Below, piece by piece: positions 53,401 to 61,064 of a DNA stretch of 64,000 nucleotides. The translations under genes were made by a program, and so were the position numbers. The DNA comes from Chloroflexota bacterium (GTDB lineage: Bacteria > Chloroflexota > Chloroflexia > Chloroflexales > Herpetosiphonaceae), in contig JAIUOC010000001.1 in NCBI GenBank assembly GCA_020161265.1, forward strand, positions 744,001 to 808,000, in the 5' to 3' direction. The notes beneath the pieces were generated by a model, which was not told where the DNA came from, ran no database searches, and worked only from the letters and a program-made list of their open reading frames with translations. Position 1 is the stretch's first letter. Every line of letters begins with the position of its first letter.

Positions 53401-55279
53401 CCCGTGGATGATCGTAGACGCTCCAATCTTCGGTGGCGTGATCATCGGCGATCCGAATGCCCAAAAATGAGGGATAAGAAGTAAAATCGGCAACTTTTTC
53501 ATAGCCCAGCGTGCCATCAAAAATGCCTTTGAAGAAATTGAGCGTGGCCGGAAAACGCATTGGCAATTGATCAAGCGAATCGTAGGCGCGATTTGAGGTA
53601 AAAGCTAAATAGTTGGCTTGGTTGGCAACTTGCAATATTTGCTCAATCGAGCCAGCATCATTTTCATTGACAATTGGCAACTGAAGATCAGTCCAGATCC
53701 AATTTTCCATACCTGGAATGCCAATATCCCACGAATCTGAGGTGTGAGTGCTGCCTGGGGGAATGTTGGCGTGGGCCCAAGCCGAAGCTTGGGTGCGAGT
53801 ATGTGGGCGATCATAAATGCGGCTAAAACCCCAGCCCCAAAGCAGGGTTACAATCGCCACCATGCTGGTTAGGCCAACTGCTAAGCCATGCAACGGCACT
53901 TTACGGAAGAGCAAGGGTGTGCCTTCGCGCCGCGCCCAATCGACCAAGCTAATCAAGCCCCATGCCGCAAACAAAATTAATGGGCCATAAATCGGCAGCA
54001 AATAGCGCATTGGCTTGATCATCAAGCCGCCCTGCCAGAAGAAGTAAATCCCTGTCCAGAGCCAAATTGGCAAAAGCCCTAGCAAGCGTTGTCGCGAACT
54101 TGAACGCGCCAAGCCAATTCCAAAGGCTAGCCAGCCAAGCCACGCCGCAATACCCAAGGGTACACCCATGCCCCAACGAATCATGTTGGTTAATTCGTAG
54201 GTGTAGTTGCTGCGACCCGCCCATTGATGTGATGATGGGGCATCAACCTCGCCCGACGAAGTTGCGCTGGCATTGGCAATTGCATCAACAAAGCGTTCTT
54301 CAAACCAAAAACCATTGAAGGCATCGGGCATGCTAAATCGCAGGGTAAACCACATTACTAAAAAGGCGAGGACAGCAAACGGCAAGGCATAAATCCCACT
54401 CCACAACAACCGTTGGAATAGGGCAAATGGCGAATGGTCACCACGTAAATAGGCTGGATTGTGCCAATAGGCTACCATCGCAGCAATTGCAATAATCCCG
54501 CCAAGTGGAGCGAGCGTGATTTTGCAGGAGACCGCCAAGGCCAACGCTGCGCCAGCAAAAATCGTGTTGAGCACCGCACTTAATACACGCCGCGATTGAG
54601 CTAAGCGGGTGCTAGCATATAAGGTCAACAGGCCATACATGGCCGCTTGACCATCGACCACAAAAAAGTGAGCATGTTGAATTAGCGCTGGTGACCAAGC
54701 AAAACAAAAACCTGCCAACAAGCCAATGCGGCGGCTATTGAGCGTGCGGCCCAGCAAAAACAAGATGACAATTGAAATCAAATCGGCAATTGAGGAAACG
54801 CTACGGCCAACTACCGCAATTGTGCGACTGGTCAGTTGGTCGGGTTCAATTTCAGGGTAGAATTTTTCGGTTAAGTAGCGCACCGTTGCCACAGGCAATG
54901 AGCCATAGACATAGCCACGATCAACAGTACGCGGGTTGAGTGAGTTACAGCCGCTGGTTGCGCTAGGGCGTTGTTTGCTAACATCAGGTTCTTCGGGGTT
55001 GCGAGCATTTTTGAGTTGAGCGACACCCTGATCGTTGAGCACAATTTCACATTCAGTATTGAGATAACTCCAAAACGAATCGGGCACGCGCAAGTTGGGC
55101 GTGATCGCATCCTTTAAATAATACTCATCGGGGTGGATCAACGGGGCATAGCCATCCCAATCGGCTCGATGAATCGAGCGAACGCCCCAAGCCATCCAGA
55201 GAATACCCAACAAGCAGAGCAAACTGATCAAATCGGGGAAGCGTCGCCCCAAGGCACGCAGCGCAGCGAAACGTGGCAT
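47477..55279 (-). CDS. giant three-module GT39/YYY membrane protein with C-terminal TPR
   Basis: 2600 aa from the ATG at 55279 (AGGGTGA upstream; a longer reading to 55375 lacks a ribosome site). Module 1 (about 1-730) is PMT/ArnT-like with an Asp and HPDEYYLKDA near residue 49. Module 2 (about 740-1550) is a YYY unit with GGEKPMNLAYL, MNYYYWGYV near 853 and YGDLHAHIIG. Module 3 (about 1600-2400) is another YYY unit with GGEKPFEFGFL, INYYYYGLY near 1740 and ADLHPHLIALP. Modules 2 and 3 end with RYGVSVIYLGGLER and KYGVDYVYVGQIER. Residues 2435-2600 are TPR repeats (GLHHLLGDVLLSLKRYDQVV). Dozens of membrane helices. First gene of the four-gene operon; probably a glycan-building membrane machine. 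Confidence 0.88.
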   Translation of the reverse strand: MPRFAALRALGRRFPDLISLLCLLGILWMAWGVRSIHRADWDGYAPLIHPDEYYLKDAITPNLRVPDSFWSYLNTECEIVLNDQGVAQLKNARNPEEPDVSKQRPSATSGCNSLNPRTVDRGYVYGSLPVATVRYLTEKFYPEIEPDQLTSRTIAVVGRSVSSIADLISIVILFLLGRTLNSRRIGLLAGFCFAWSPALIQHAHFFVVDGQAAMYGLLTLYASTRLAQSRRVLSAVLNTIFAGAALALAVSCKITLAPLGGIIAIAAMVAYWHNPAYLRGDHSPFALFQRLLWSGIYALPFAVLAFLVMWFTLRFSMPDAFNGFWFEERFVDAIANASATSSGEVDAPSSHQWAGRSNYTYELTNMIRWGMGVPLGIAAWLGWLAFGIGLARSSSRQRLLGLLPIWLWTGIYFFWQGGLMIKPMRYLLPIYGPLILFAAWGLISLVDWARREGTPLLFRKVPLHGLAVGLTSMVAIVTLLWGWGFSRIYDRPHTRTQASAWAHANIPPGSTHTSDSWDIGIPGMENWIWTDLQLPIVNENDAGSIEQILQVANQANYLAFTSNRAYDSLDQLPMRFPATLNFFKGIFDGTLGYEKVADFTSYPSFLGIRIADDHATEDWSVYDHPRVTIWKRTERWNIDAARQQILADVNVDEIYKLRPKVATPMPTMLQQTVAEWREQLTSGSWAWVFEGVANSAPLIFWVLALELLGLAAFGLLWRLKLPLPDRGLGMARLVGLFALALIAWLPAAWHWWSFNRFWIAGVYLVLVALGSLSLLRSRHELRLWWQTRRAAILTSQAIYVAGFAILLTIRYLNPDLWHPGMGGEKPMNLAYLTATLKSVQFPPYDPWFAGGYMNYYYWGYVLMGTPMKLLAIRPEIGFNLALISLFAITAQLSGSFGYNLLSTLGRAAKKIERRACFTAVGAAVALMLLGNLVQPVFYFNSARVLGNSELSWSNPEQSSQGIWLEGGSPVADAAAGFAKRLDGESFNLRPEWPYWNATRVIPPSTISEFPFFSFLYGDLHAHIIGLSLLVLLLLGLVGLYKAPTISGRALAGWSVALGILVGALKATNVWDYPLSLALSAVALLVVGWQQSRTVAWPKRWLWIVLPPIALFVVMTLVWSPFNRYLATGDYGKPQLLTNDQRMSIREFTVLYGLWFWILIPWMLLLSRRVWSYRQILVRLIVAATWLVGATVWFISRRGFRRVMADGIELGNPPTLFNNLIMEPINQHAASIFILLPLAIFSIALLWSALAGRTRRREVVPLALTSAGILLLLLTETIVLPGAGRMNVVFKFGYEAWALLALAAASVVPLTLSGFRSVVRSTLAAPLRISWATVTSLLVLGALVYPITATQAKVADRYVADAPRGLDGMAWMEGATWVENREIAIKDDAAAIRWMRANIEGTPTVLEASTSAYRWNSRIATWTGLPTLIGWDGHQNQQRAPAEAAGIIANRKNIIQQIYTAFDANTAQNYLDRYGVSVIYLGGLERAVYGDLLPVFEQLKASGRWRVGYDSGTTQIYLRTDAKVAAPTALPPVELPGIPPDNPVAAISMAEKPLPQATVDNKVETPRVDGFADWAWINQNQAAAVILWLLFFEVVGLLAFPIVAQALRSSLAAAWSASKIAGILLLGWLIWLPTSLGFWQWTRLSVIVGLAMLAALALAAWYFGAAQRIRTTWRQQRRAIIISEVLFISLFAVWTLVRAANPDLWHPYWGGEKPFEFGFLNAVLRSPNMPPLDPFYSQGTINYYYYGLYLMALPMKLFGLNSAIGFNLAVATVGALIGLGAWVVGLVVTRRLKVAAMALVAVALLGNLAGVLPIGTSTGIGGVVRAWQACELGGEGREIACAPLDGDSNLAMMISDALSNGTSENFTRRLAGGVPWFWGPSRVTVSDGLNTINEFPLWSVIFADLHPHLIALPITLLVVALAWEVSRRRRLRRQLPAFGLAALAVGSLAAANAWDVPTYGLVLIVGLMARGWQAPQRRWWATLGYSLLGVATVALGLLLYAPFLGSYKAPVGGVWPIRVGTALVPWLAIYGLFLLVITTWLLLPLKRAEPTPFWNWVKATRGRWLIGYGLAAAAVIVYFLTRSDAAKSAITEPSALPDLATIYKPIFSAGIPVRLVIGLVLAGLIRRFINRVASPSARWAIVLGLVGGLVALGVELIFIRDHLAPGSWEGGPGDSERMNTVFKFGYQVWVLWALSAALLLPHIASALRTSRVAKYSWQTAVSAGVVLALFFPIFGTLSRVGMRFDKPLQGLTLDGLAYMQTAEYSVNNGVVNLADDLTAIRWITENITGTEILLQSEQEFYRAFGVRITANTGLPTVISALHAGEQRPGPLVDQRIRDVMEIYSSLDVLRTQWLLNKYGVDYVYVGQIERLRDPMGVDKFVTMAGVQQVYQNNSVTIYKTTPQLRELAMQWRDGVVPAPVVPNTPIDQAGNQVEAAVALYESDPNNAGYAFEAGKQLWQAGQADRAAAILGRAADVHPNDIGLHHLLGDVLLSLKRYDQVVLAYEQAYNAGPTPQNQTKLGQGYFAWAELDRTKLDAAAAQFSAAIIADSQFADPHYHLAEVYRLQGNNAEARREYETYLSIAPPEGLWVGSAQERLKNLP

Positions 55280-55530
55280 AGTTATCACCCTGAACTCAAC
55301 AACGGGCGAATTATAGCGCAAAATCGGCTTGCATGGGGAAACGGGTAAAGGCAAAAGGCAAAAGGCAAAAATCAAAAGAGTAAGCGTTTAACGCAGAGGC
55401 GCAGAGCAGAGGATGGCTTTGGGCTATCGGGGATTGGCTGGAAATACCAATGATTGTTCCAATAGCCTAGCGCCTTTAGTCTACTCCCTTCGTATCCTTC
55501 GTGTCCTTCGTGGTTTTGTTCGATACTTTA
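55280..55530. repeat. heptamer and 9-mer repeat cluster upstream of the YYY operon
   Basis: 251 bp between divergent-facing ends. GGCAAAA x3 (55350-55370), a GGCTTTGGGCTATCGGGG stretch (55415-55432), and 9-mers CTTCGTATC, CTTCGTGTC, CTTCGTGGT (55488-55514). A piece around CCTTTAG also resembles 5320-5333. The YYY operon promoter must lie near or within this cluster. Confidence 0.65.
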
Positions 55531-56106
55531 TTAGCTCATAATTAAATAAGCAAACAGCGCAACCCCAGCAGTCAATACCCACAGGTAAAGGCGTTGATAA
55601 TAGGCAAAATAGCGATGACTCAGGGCAAAATCAGGGATCACCTGCCAATCCTGAGCGGTAGTTTTTAGTCCAGCACATAACGCAGCTGCCACCGATTCAG
55701 GATCATCCCAACCTTCCAAGGTCAGCGTGCGCTGTTGTTCTTCAGGGATCAATTCAGGAATATTCACGTGCGGCAGGCCACGGATGGGCGCACGCAACAC
55801 AATATACGGCAGATAGCGCCGCGTATACCTGCTGATGCCAACCGATTCAATTTGATCCCATGGAATTTCAAAATACTGCCAACCACGCCGCATCACCAAG
55901 CCGCTTGGGGTAAAATCAAGCGACGAAATCAGATCAATCGCCATGCGGCTGGCGAGCAGCAACCACATCAGCATCCCCCACCAACGCAGCATACCCAATT
56001 CTGGATCATTCATACGCAACACTGACCATGCCGCAGCAACAATTGCCGCGATCAAGGTAATCCATTTTAGCCAATATTCGCGAACGCGGAAGTGGGCAGT
56101 TTGCAT
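55531..56106 (-). CDS. membrane protein with bacterial PH-like domain
   Basis: 191 aa. Two membrane helices near residues 13-31 and 37-56, a PH-like domain about 60-150 (LDFTPSGLVMRRGWQYFEIP, DQIESVGISRYTRRYLPYIV, LTLEGWDDPESVAAAL), and a final helix about 170-189. Similar YdbT/PH-type membrane proteins are common; their role is mostly unknown. It is transcribed leftward toward the repeat cluster and back to back with the histidine kinase at 56284, from which it is 177 bp apart. Confidence 0.75.
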   Translation of the reverse strand: MQTAHFRVREYWLKWITLIAAIVAAAWSVLRMNDPELGMLRWWGMLMWLLLASRMAIDLISSLDFTPSGLVMRRGWQYFEIPWDQIESVGISRYTRRYLPYIVLRAPIRGLPHVNIPELIPEEQQRTLTLEGWDDPESVAAALCAGLKTTAQDWQVIPDFALSHRYFAYYQRLYLWVLTAGVALFAYLIMS

Positions 56107-56283
56107 TATCGTTCTCTCGTTCTAGAGCAAAATCATCACAAATACGCTAGGCCAGCCAGAAGGTTGCTCTTTAACGACGCTAGCTAAATAAATGGTCTGC
56201 GTATGTTTGATCAAGGAATGGGTGTATGATGCAGCGAATAGGGATTTAGCCGATAATCGACTGCACCATATCGAGGGATTACA

Positions 56284-58962
56284 ATGATCCAATGGTTGCG
56301 ACAATCACTTCTCCGTCAAGTATTCAGTGGCTATTTATTATTTGGGAGTGTGATTATTGGAGTTGGTTTAGTGATGAATGGCATTGTGCGCCAGCAACTG
56401 ATGCGCGAGTTTCAGGCCAGCGATCAAGCCTTAGGCCAAGCCATTGCCGTGCAAACCGATAGTCGGCTGCAAAATGCCCGCGATTCATTAGTCGCGCTGG
56501 CCGCCTTAGATCCCGCAATCTTTACTGCAAGCGCCTTTCCCGCTATGGAGAATGCATTTAAGGCCTTCAAGGCAGCCCGCCCCGATATCGATCGGGTGTA
56601 TTGGATCGATCGACGTGGCCATATGCAAGTTTCAGTTCCCTACGATATTCGCACGCTTGGCACTGATTTTAGTGAGGAACGAATTTTTCTGCGGGCGAGC
56701 CAAGCCGATACACCTTTTATCAATGGTGGCTCGGTTGATCTAACCACCTTTAATGCCGTGGCGATTATTGCGATTCCCATTCGCGATCAGCAAAATCAGT
56801 TTGTCGGAATTTTGGCAACCAATGTGCTTTTGGCCGATTTTAGCCAACCCTTGAATCTAATTGTGAATCAACCAAGCCAGCAAGCCCAAGGCCTACGCCT
56901 GAGTATGCTTGATGATCGTGGGATGTTAATCGCCAGCCAAGAGCGTGAGCGCTTACTCCAGCCAATTGGCAGCGAAATACCAGGCGTTGAGGCGGCACTG
57001 CTAGGCCAGCCAACCAGTCAACTTGGGCTTGATCTGCAACAACAGCAGTGGTTATATAGCTCGGTTCCAGTTCCCAGCGTTGGTTGGGTAGTGATTGTGC
57101 AACGCCCTGCAAGTGCGGTTTTTCAAGTTGTCAATCGCTTTAGTACTTGGCTGTTGGTGGTGGCTTTGCTGTTTGCTGGTGGTGGTTGGTTATTCTGGCT
57201 TTTTTTGGTGCGCCATATGATTCATCCTTTGCATCATTTGGCTACGAGTTATCAGCTGGTCGAGCCTACGGTCAATCGCCCGAAAACTAGCCAGCTCAGC
57301 ATTCGCCACGATGAAGTTGGGACGCTTGCCCGCTCATTGCAACGGCTTGATCAGGATATTAGCAAACGCCTGAGTGAACTTCAAATTTTATTGGAAACCT
57401 CGAATGCAGTGGTCGGCACGCTTGATCCGCAAACCGTGATTGATACGATTACCCATGAAGTGCAACGTTTAGTCGATAGTCAAGCGGTTGTCGTTTTAGT
57501 TCCCGATGATCATGGAGCCTTGCGCGTTTTAGCCAGCACAGGCCGCAGTAAAGCCTATGATCACACTGTTTCAGTTCAACCAAATGACCCCTTATCGCCT
57601 TCGGCTACCGCCTTGCGCCAAGGCCAACCAGTCCAAATGTTGGCCGATAGCGGCGAGTATTTCCCAGCTTCGATTGCCAAACAAGGCTTTCGGGCCTTAC
57701 TAGCGATTCCGATTATTAGCCATCATGTTGGCAATGTAGTGGTGATGGTCTATCGCACCAACGCCCAAGCCTTCGATGCCAATGATCTAAAATTGCTCTT
57801 GATGTTTGCCAATTATGCGACCCTTGCCTGGGAACATGCAGTATTGTATGAACGCAGTGATGTGCGCTTACAGGCGGTTGCCCACGAAAATGAGCAACTT
57901 TATTTAGCGGCCACCCATGAAAAACAAACTTTGGCGGCAATTATTGATAGTATGCGCGATGGGCTGATTTTGGCAGGTGTTGATGATCGTTTGCTGGTGG
58001 CCAATCCTCGCGCACGAACACTGCTAGCACTTGGCGATGGCGCAATTGACCAACTAAGTTTAACTGAAATCTATCAACGCCTACGGCAGCAGGCGGTCGA
58101 TCAAACGCAGTATGATCGCGGTTTTGCCCAAGCCCAAAGCCGCCAGCCACAGGTTTGGCTGCTCGAAACGGTCAACGATACCAATACCACTGTCTTTGAA
58201 ATTCACTATTTTCATGTTGGCGATCAGCAACAGTTGATTGGCTATGGCTTGGTCTTGCGCGATATTACCCATGAACATGAAGTTGAGCAATTTAAAACAA
58301 CCCTGCTAGCAGCCGTTGGCCATGAGTTACGCACCCCGTTAGCCGCAATTAAAGGCAATGCCTCGACCTTGTTGCAAGATGATATTGTTTGGCCGCTAGC
58401 TGAGCAGCGCCACTTTTTAAGCACCATTAGCAGCGAAGCCGATCGCTTGGCCAGCATGGTGACCAATTTGCTGGATATCTCACGCTTTGAAGCTGGATTA
58501 TTGCCGCTGCAACGCGAATGGTATGCACTCGATCAGCTGATCGCTGCGGGAATTCAGCGCGTGGCCCGCCCAATTCCACGCCTGGAGCTTGATTTACCTA
58601 CCCCAGCTTCAGCGATTTATGTCGATGCCGCTCGCTTTGAGGTCGTGATTCGCAATTTGGTCGCCAATGGTTTAGCCTATGGCGAAGGTTTTATTCAGAT
58701 TCAAGCTCGTTGTGAGCAACAACACTTAATTGTTCAGGTGCGTGATGATGGCCCAGGCATCGCCAACCATGATCTGCCCTATGTTTTCCAGCGCTTTTAT
58801 CGCGCACACCATGGCATTCAACGTCGTTCTGGTGGCACTGGCCTAGGCCTCGCGATCTGCAAGGCATTTATTGAGGCTCATGGCGGTAAAATCTGGGGTG
58901 AAAACGATCAGACCGGAACAACGATAGTCTTTCAAATTCCAATCGCGGGCAACGCCAAATAA
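56284..58962 (+). CDS. membrane sensor histidine kinase (Cache-HAMP-GAF-PAS-HisKA-HATPase)
   Basis: 892 aa. Membrane helix about 12-34, extracellular double-Cache domain to about 285 (FKAARPDIDRVYWIDRRGHM), second helix about 288-310, HAMP about 312-365, GAF about 375-530 (VQRLVDSQAVVVLVPDDHGA), PAS about 550-660, then HisKA with the phosphoacceptor His680 in GHELRTPLAAIKG. The ATPase domain has N-box RNLVANGLAY, G1 VRDDGPGI, F-box PYVFQRFYRA and G2 GGTGLGLAICKAF. Detects an outside ligand and phosphorylates the response regulator 38 bp downstream. GAGGG precedes the ATG. Signal unknown. Confidence 0.93.
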   Translation: MIQWLRQSLLRQVFSGYLLFGSVIIGVGLVMNGIVRQQLMREFQASDQALGQAIAVQTDSRLQNARDSLVALAALDPAIFTASAFPAMENAFKAFKAARPDIDRVYWIDRRGHMQVSVPYDIRTLGTDFSEERIFLRASQADTPFINGGSVDLTTFNAVAIIAIPIRDQQNQFVGILATNVLLADFSQPLNLIVNQPSQQAQGLRLSMLDDRGMLIASQERERLLQPIGSEIPGVEAALLGQPTSQLGLDLQQQQWLYSSVPVPSVGWVVIVQRPASAVFQVVNRFSTWLLVVALLFAGGGWLFWLFLVRHMIHPLHHLATSYQLVEPTVNRPKTSQLSIRHDEVGTLARSLQRLDQDISKRLSELQILLETSNAVVGTLDPQTVIDTITHEVQRLVDSQAVVVLVPDDHGALRVLASTGRSKAYDHTVSVQPNDPLSPSATALRQGQPVQMLADSGEYFPASIAKQGFRALLAIPIISHHVGNVVVMVYRTNAQAFDANDLKLLLMFANYATLAWEHAVLYERSDVRLQAVAHENEQLYLAATHEKQTLAAIIDSMRDGLILAGVDDRLLVANPRARTLLALGDGAIDQLSLTEIYQRLRQQAVDQTQYDRGFAQAQSRQPQVWLLETVNDTNTTVFEIHYFHVGDQQQLIGYGLVLRDITHEHEVEQFKTTLLAAVGHELRTPLAAIKGNASTLLQDDIVWPLAEQRHFLSTISSEADRLASMVTNLLDISRFEAGLLPLQREWYALDQLIAAGIQRVARPIPRLELDLPTPASAIYVDAARFEVVIRNLVANGLAYGEGFIQIQARCEQQHLIVQVRDDGPGIANHDLPYVFQRFYRAHHGIQRRSGGTGLGLAICKAFIEAHGGKIWGENDQTGTTIVFQIPIAGNAK

Positions 58963-59000
58963 TGCTAATTCGATGATCGCTTGATGAAGGAGCACTCTGC

Positions 59001-59696
59001 ATGGCAACGCAGCCAGTTCGGGTATTACTTGCCGAGGACGAAGATGTTTTGCGGGATTTTATTCGGCGGAATCTCCAGGTGCGTGGGTTTGAGGTGTTGG
59101 AAGCAACCAATGGGCTTGAGGCCTTGGCACTTTGGCATACAGAACAACCACAATTAATTATTTTGGATCTAATGATGCCGCGTTTAACTGGCTTTGAGGT
59201 CTGTCAGCGCATTCGCGAACAATCAATTGTGCCAATTATTGTGCTAACCGCCTTAGATGCCGAGCGCGATAAAGTTATGGCGTTTGATTTAGGTGCTGAC
59301 GATTATTTATGTAAACCTTTTGGAGTCGATGAGTTGCTGGCGCGAATTAGGGCAGTCTTGCGCCGTAGCCAATGGAGTGTTCAGCCCCAAGCTTCAGGCA
59401 CCAAACGCTATGGCGAGTTGGAGATTGATCTTGAAGCACATAGCGTTCGGCGGGCAGGCCTCGATGTACGATTAACTCCAACCGAATTTGCTCTTTTGGC
59501 CTATCTGATCACCCATCCCAATAAAGTGCTGACCCATCGCATGCTCTTGCAGCAGGTGTGGGGCGATCAATATCGCGATGAAGCTGAATATTTACGGGTC
59601 TATATTGGGCGCTTACGCCGCAAACTTGAAGCTGATCCTAGTAATCCACGCCATTTGCTGACCGAGGCGGGCATTGGCTATCGCTTCGTTGGTTAG
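59001..59696 (+). CDS. OmpR/PhoB-family response regulator
   Basis: 231 aa. Receiver domain with acidic pocket AEDED, phospho-acceptor Asp56 (LIILDLMMP), Thr83 and Lys105 (YLCKPFG); DNA-binding winged helix about 135-231 (VRLTPTEFALLAYLITHPNK, YLRVYIGRLRRKLEADP). AAGGAGC lies 9 nt before the ATG. Forms an operon with the kinase upstream. Its stop overlaps the stop of the converging CoA-transferase by 4 bp. Target genes unknown; the divergent PH-like gene is a possible one. Confidence 0.95.
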   Translation: MATQPVRVLLAEDEDVLRDFIRRNLQVRGFEVLEATNGLEALALWHTEQPQLIILDLMMPRLTGFEVCQRIREQSIVPIIVLTALDAERDKVMAFDLGADDYLCKPFGVDELLARIRAVLRRSQWSVQPQASGTKRYGELEIDLEAHSVRRAGLDVRLTPTEFALLAYLITHPNKVLTHRMLLQQVWGDQYRDEAEYLRVYIGRLRRKLEADPSNPRHLLTEAGIGYRFVG

Positions 59697-60868
59697 ATCA
59701 CGGCTTGGGCTTTGAAGCCATCAATCTCGGCTTGGGTGTAGCCAAGCTCATGCAAAATGGCCTGAGTGGCAGCACCCAAAGCTGGAATACCCTGCATTGC
59801 TGGGGTAACGTTTGACCAATTGACTGGTGGCAACAGCGCCTGAATTGGCCCAACCTCGCTCATCACGCTGCGCCAACGCCCTCGCGCCGCCAATTGCGGA
59901 TGCTGCCAAAAATCCAAAACGCTATTCAAGCGGGCGTTGGCAATCCCCAAAGCATCAAGCTGAGCCAGCGTTTGATCAAGCTTCAACTCGCGGGTATGTT
60001 GATTGATTAGGTTCTCTAAGGCTTGACGATTCGCCACCCGCTGACTGACCGTCGCAAATTCTGGTTGCTCGATCAGCGTTGGTTGGCGCAAAAAACCACT
60101 ACAAAATTGCTGCCACTCACGCTGGTTCTGCACCGCCAAAAAGACCTGCCCATCAGCACAATCGAATGCACCATAAGGGGCAATCGCCGCATGTTGCACG
60201 CCAGTGCGTGGTAAATTCTGGCCGCTATAGCCACTGTAATAAGCAGGAAAGCCCATCCATTCGGCTAAGGCCTCAAATAGGGCAACCTCGATCTGGCAGC
60301 CTTCGCCAGTTGCTTGACGCTGATACAAAGCGGTCAAAATGCCAGTGTAGGCATACATTCCGCCAGCAATATCGGCAATTGGAATACCAACTTTGGCTGG
60401 TTGATCGGCATTGCCAGTAATCGCAACCGCACCAGCCTCGCATTGAATCAACAGATCGTAGGCTTTTTTATGTTGATACGGGCCGCTACTCCCATAGCCC
60501 GAAATATCGCAGACAATCAATTTGGGATTTGCGCGACGCAGCGTTTCTGCGCCAAAACCTAAGCGTTGGCTCGCTTGCGGCGCTAAATTTTGAATGAAAA
60601 CATCAGCCGTTGCCAGTAATTGGTGCATGATGGTTTGCGCTTGCGGCTGCTTCAAATCCAGCGTAAGGCTTTCTTTACCGCGATTAAGCCAGACAAAATG
60701 CGACGATAAACCATTGACAGCCTGATCGTAGTGACGCGCAAAATCGCCAGCTTCAGGCCGTTCGATTTTAATCACCCGCGCCCCCAAATCGGCCAATTGA
60801 CGGGTAGCGAACGGCGCAGCAACGGCTTGTTCAAGGGCAACAACCGTAATTCCAGTTAATGGCAACAT
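59693..60868 (-). CDS. family III CoA-transferase (CaiB/BaiF)
   Basis: 391 aa, normal length. N-terminal LPLTGITVVALEQAVAAPFA and LADLGARVIKIERPEAGDFA with the LNRGKESLTLDL motif, catalytic Asp138 in KKAYDLLIQCEAG, and GMYAYTGILTALYQR, all typical of class III CoA-transferases that move CoA between carboxylic acids through a mixed anhydride. The substrate pair cannot be decided; formyl-CoA, carnitine, mesaconyl and other transferases share these motifs. GAGGT is 5 nt before the ATG. Transcribed alone. Confidence 0.9.
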   Translation of the reverse strand: MLPLTGITVVALEQAVAAPFATRQLADLGARVIKIERPEAGDFARHYDQAVNGLSSHFVWLNRGKESLTLDLKQPQAQTIMHQLLATADVFIQNLAPQASQRLGFGAETLRRANPKLIVCDISGYGSSGPYQHKKAYDLLIQCEAGAVAITGNADQPAKVGIPIADIAGGMYAYTGILTALYQRQATGEGCQIEVALFEALAEWMGFPAYYSGYSGQNLPRTGVQHAAIAPYGAFDCADGQVFLAVQNQREWQQFCSGFLRQPTLIEQPEFATVSQRVANRQALENLINQHTRELKLDQTLAQLDALGIANARLNSVLDFWQHPQLAARGRWRSVMSEVGPIQALLPPVNWSNVTPAMQGIPALGAATQAILHELGYTQAEIDGFKAQAVI

Positions 60869-61064
60869 AGATACCTCATAGGTGCTAACCCAATTTCAAT
60901 CCTAGATATACCTGAAATTTGGCTCAATTTTGCAAATATTTATATTTTGTTTACGCCGAGCCAATTAATTTTTACGTCGTTTTTACATTGATCAACTAAG
61001 CTACTACTCAATCCAGCGACGCACTGAACAACCCTCCTCTCAAACAAGCGACGGAGTAAACCCA

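Noticed and set aside
47542-54318. Many 60-200 codon frames antisense to the YYY genes
   Set aside because: Shadow frames of the long GC-biased membrane gene; none has a ribosome site with a family-like sequence.
47477-55279. Possible assembly collapse or frame error in the giant gene
   Set aside because: The two YYY modules differ through their whole length and the frame is uninterrupted, so a real fusion is more likely; still worth a long-read check.
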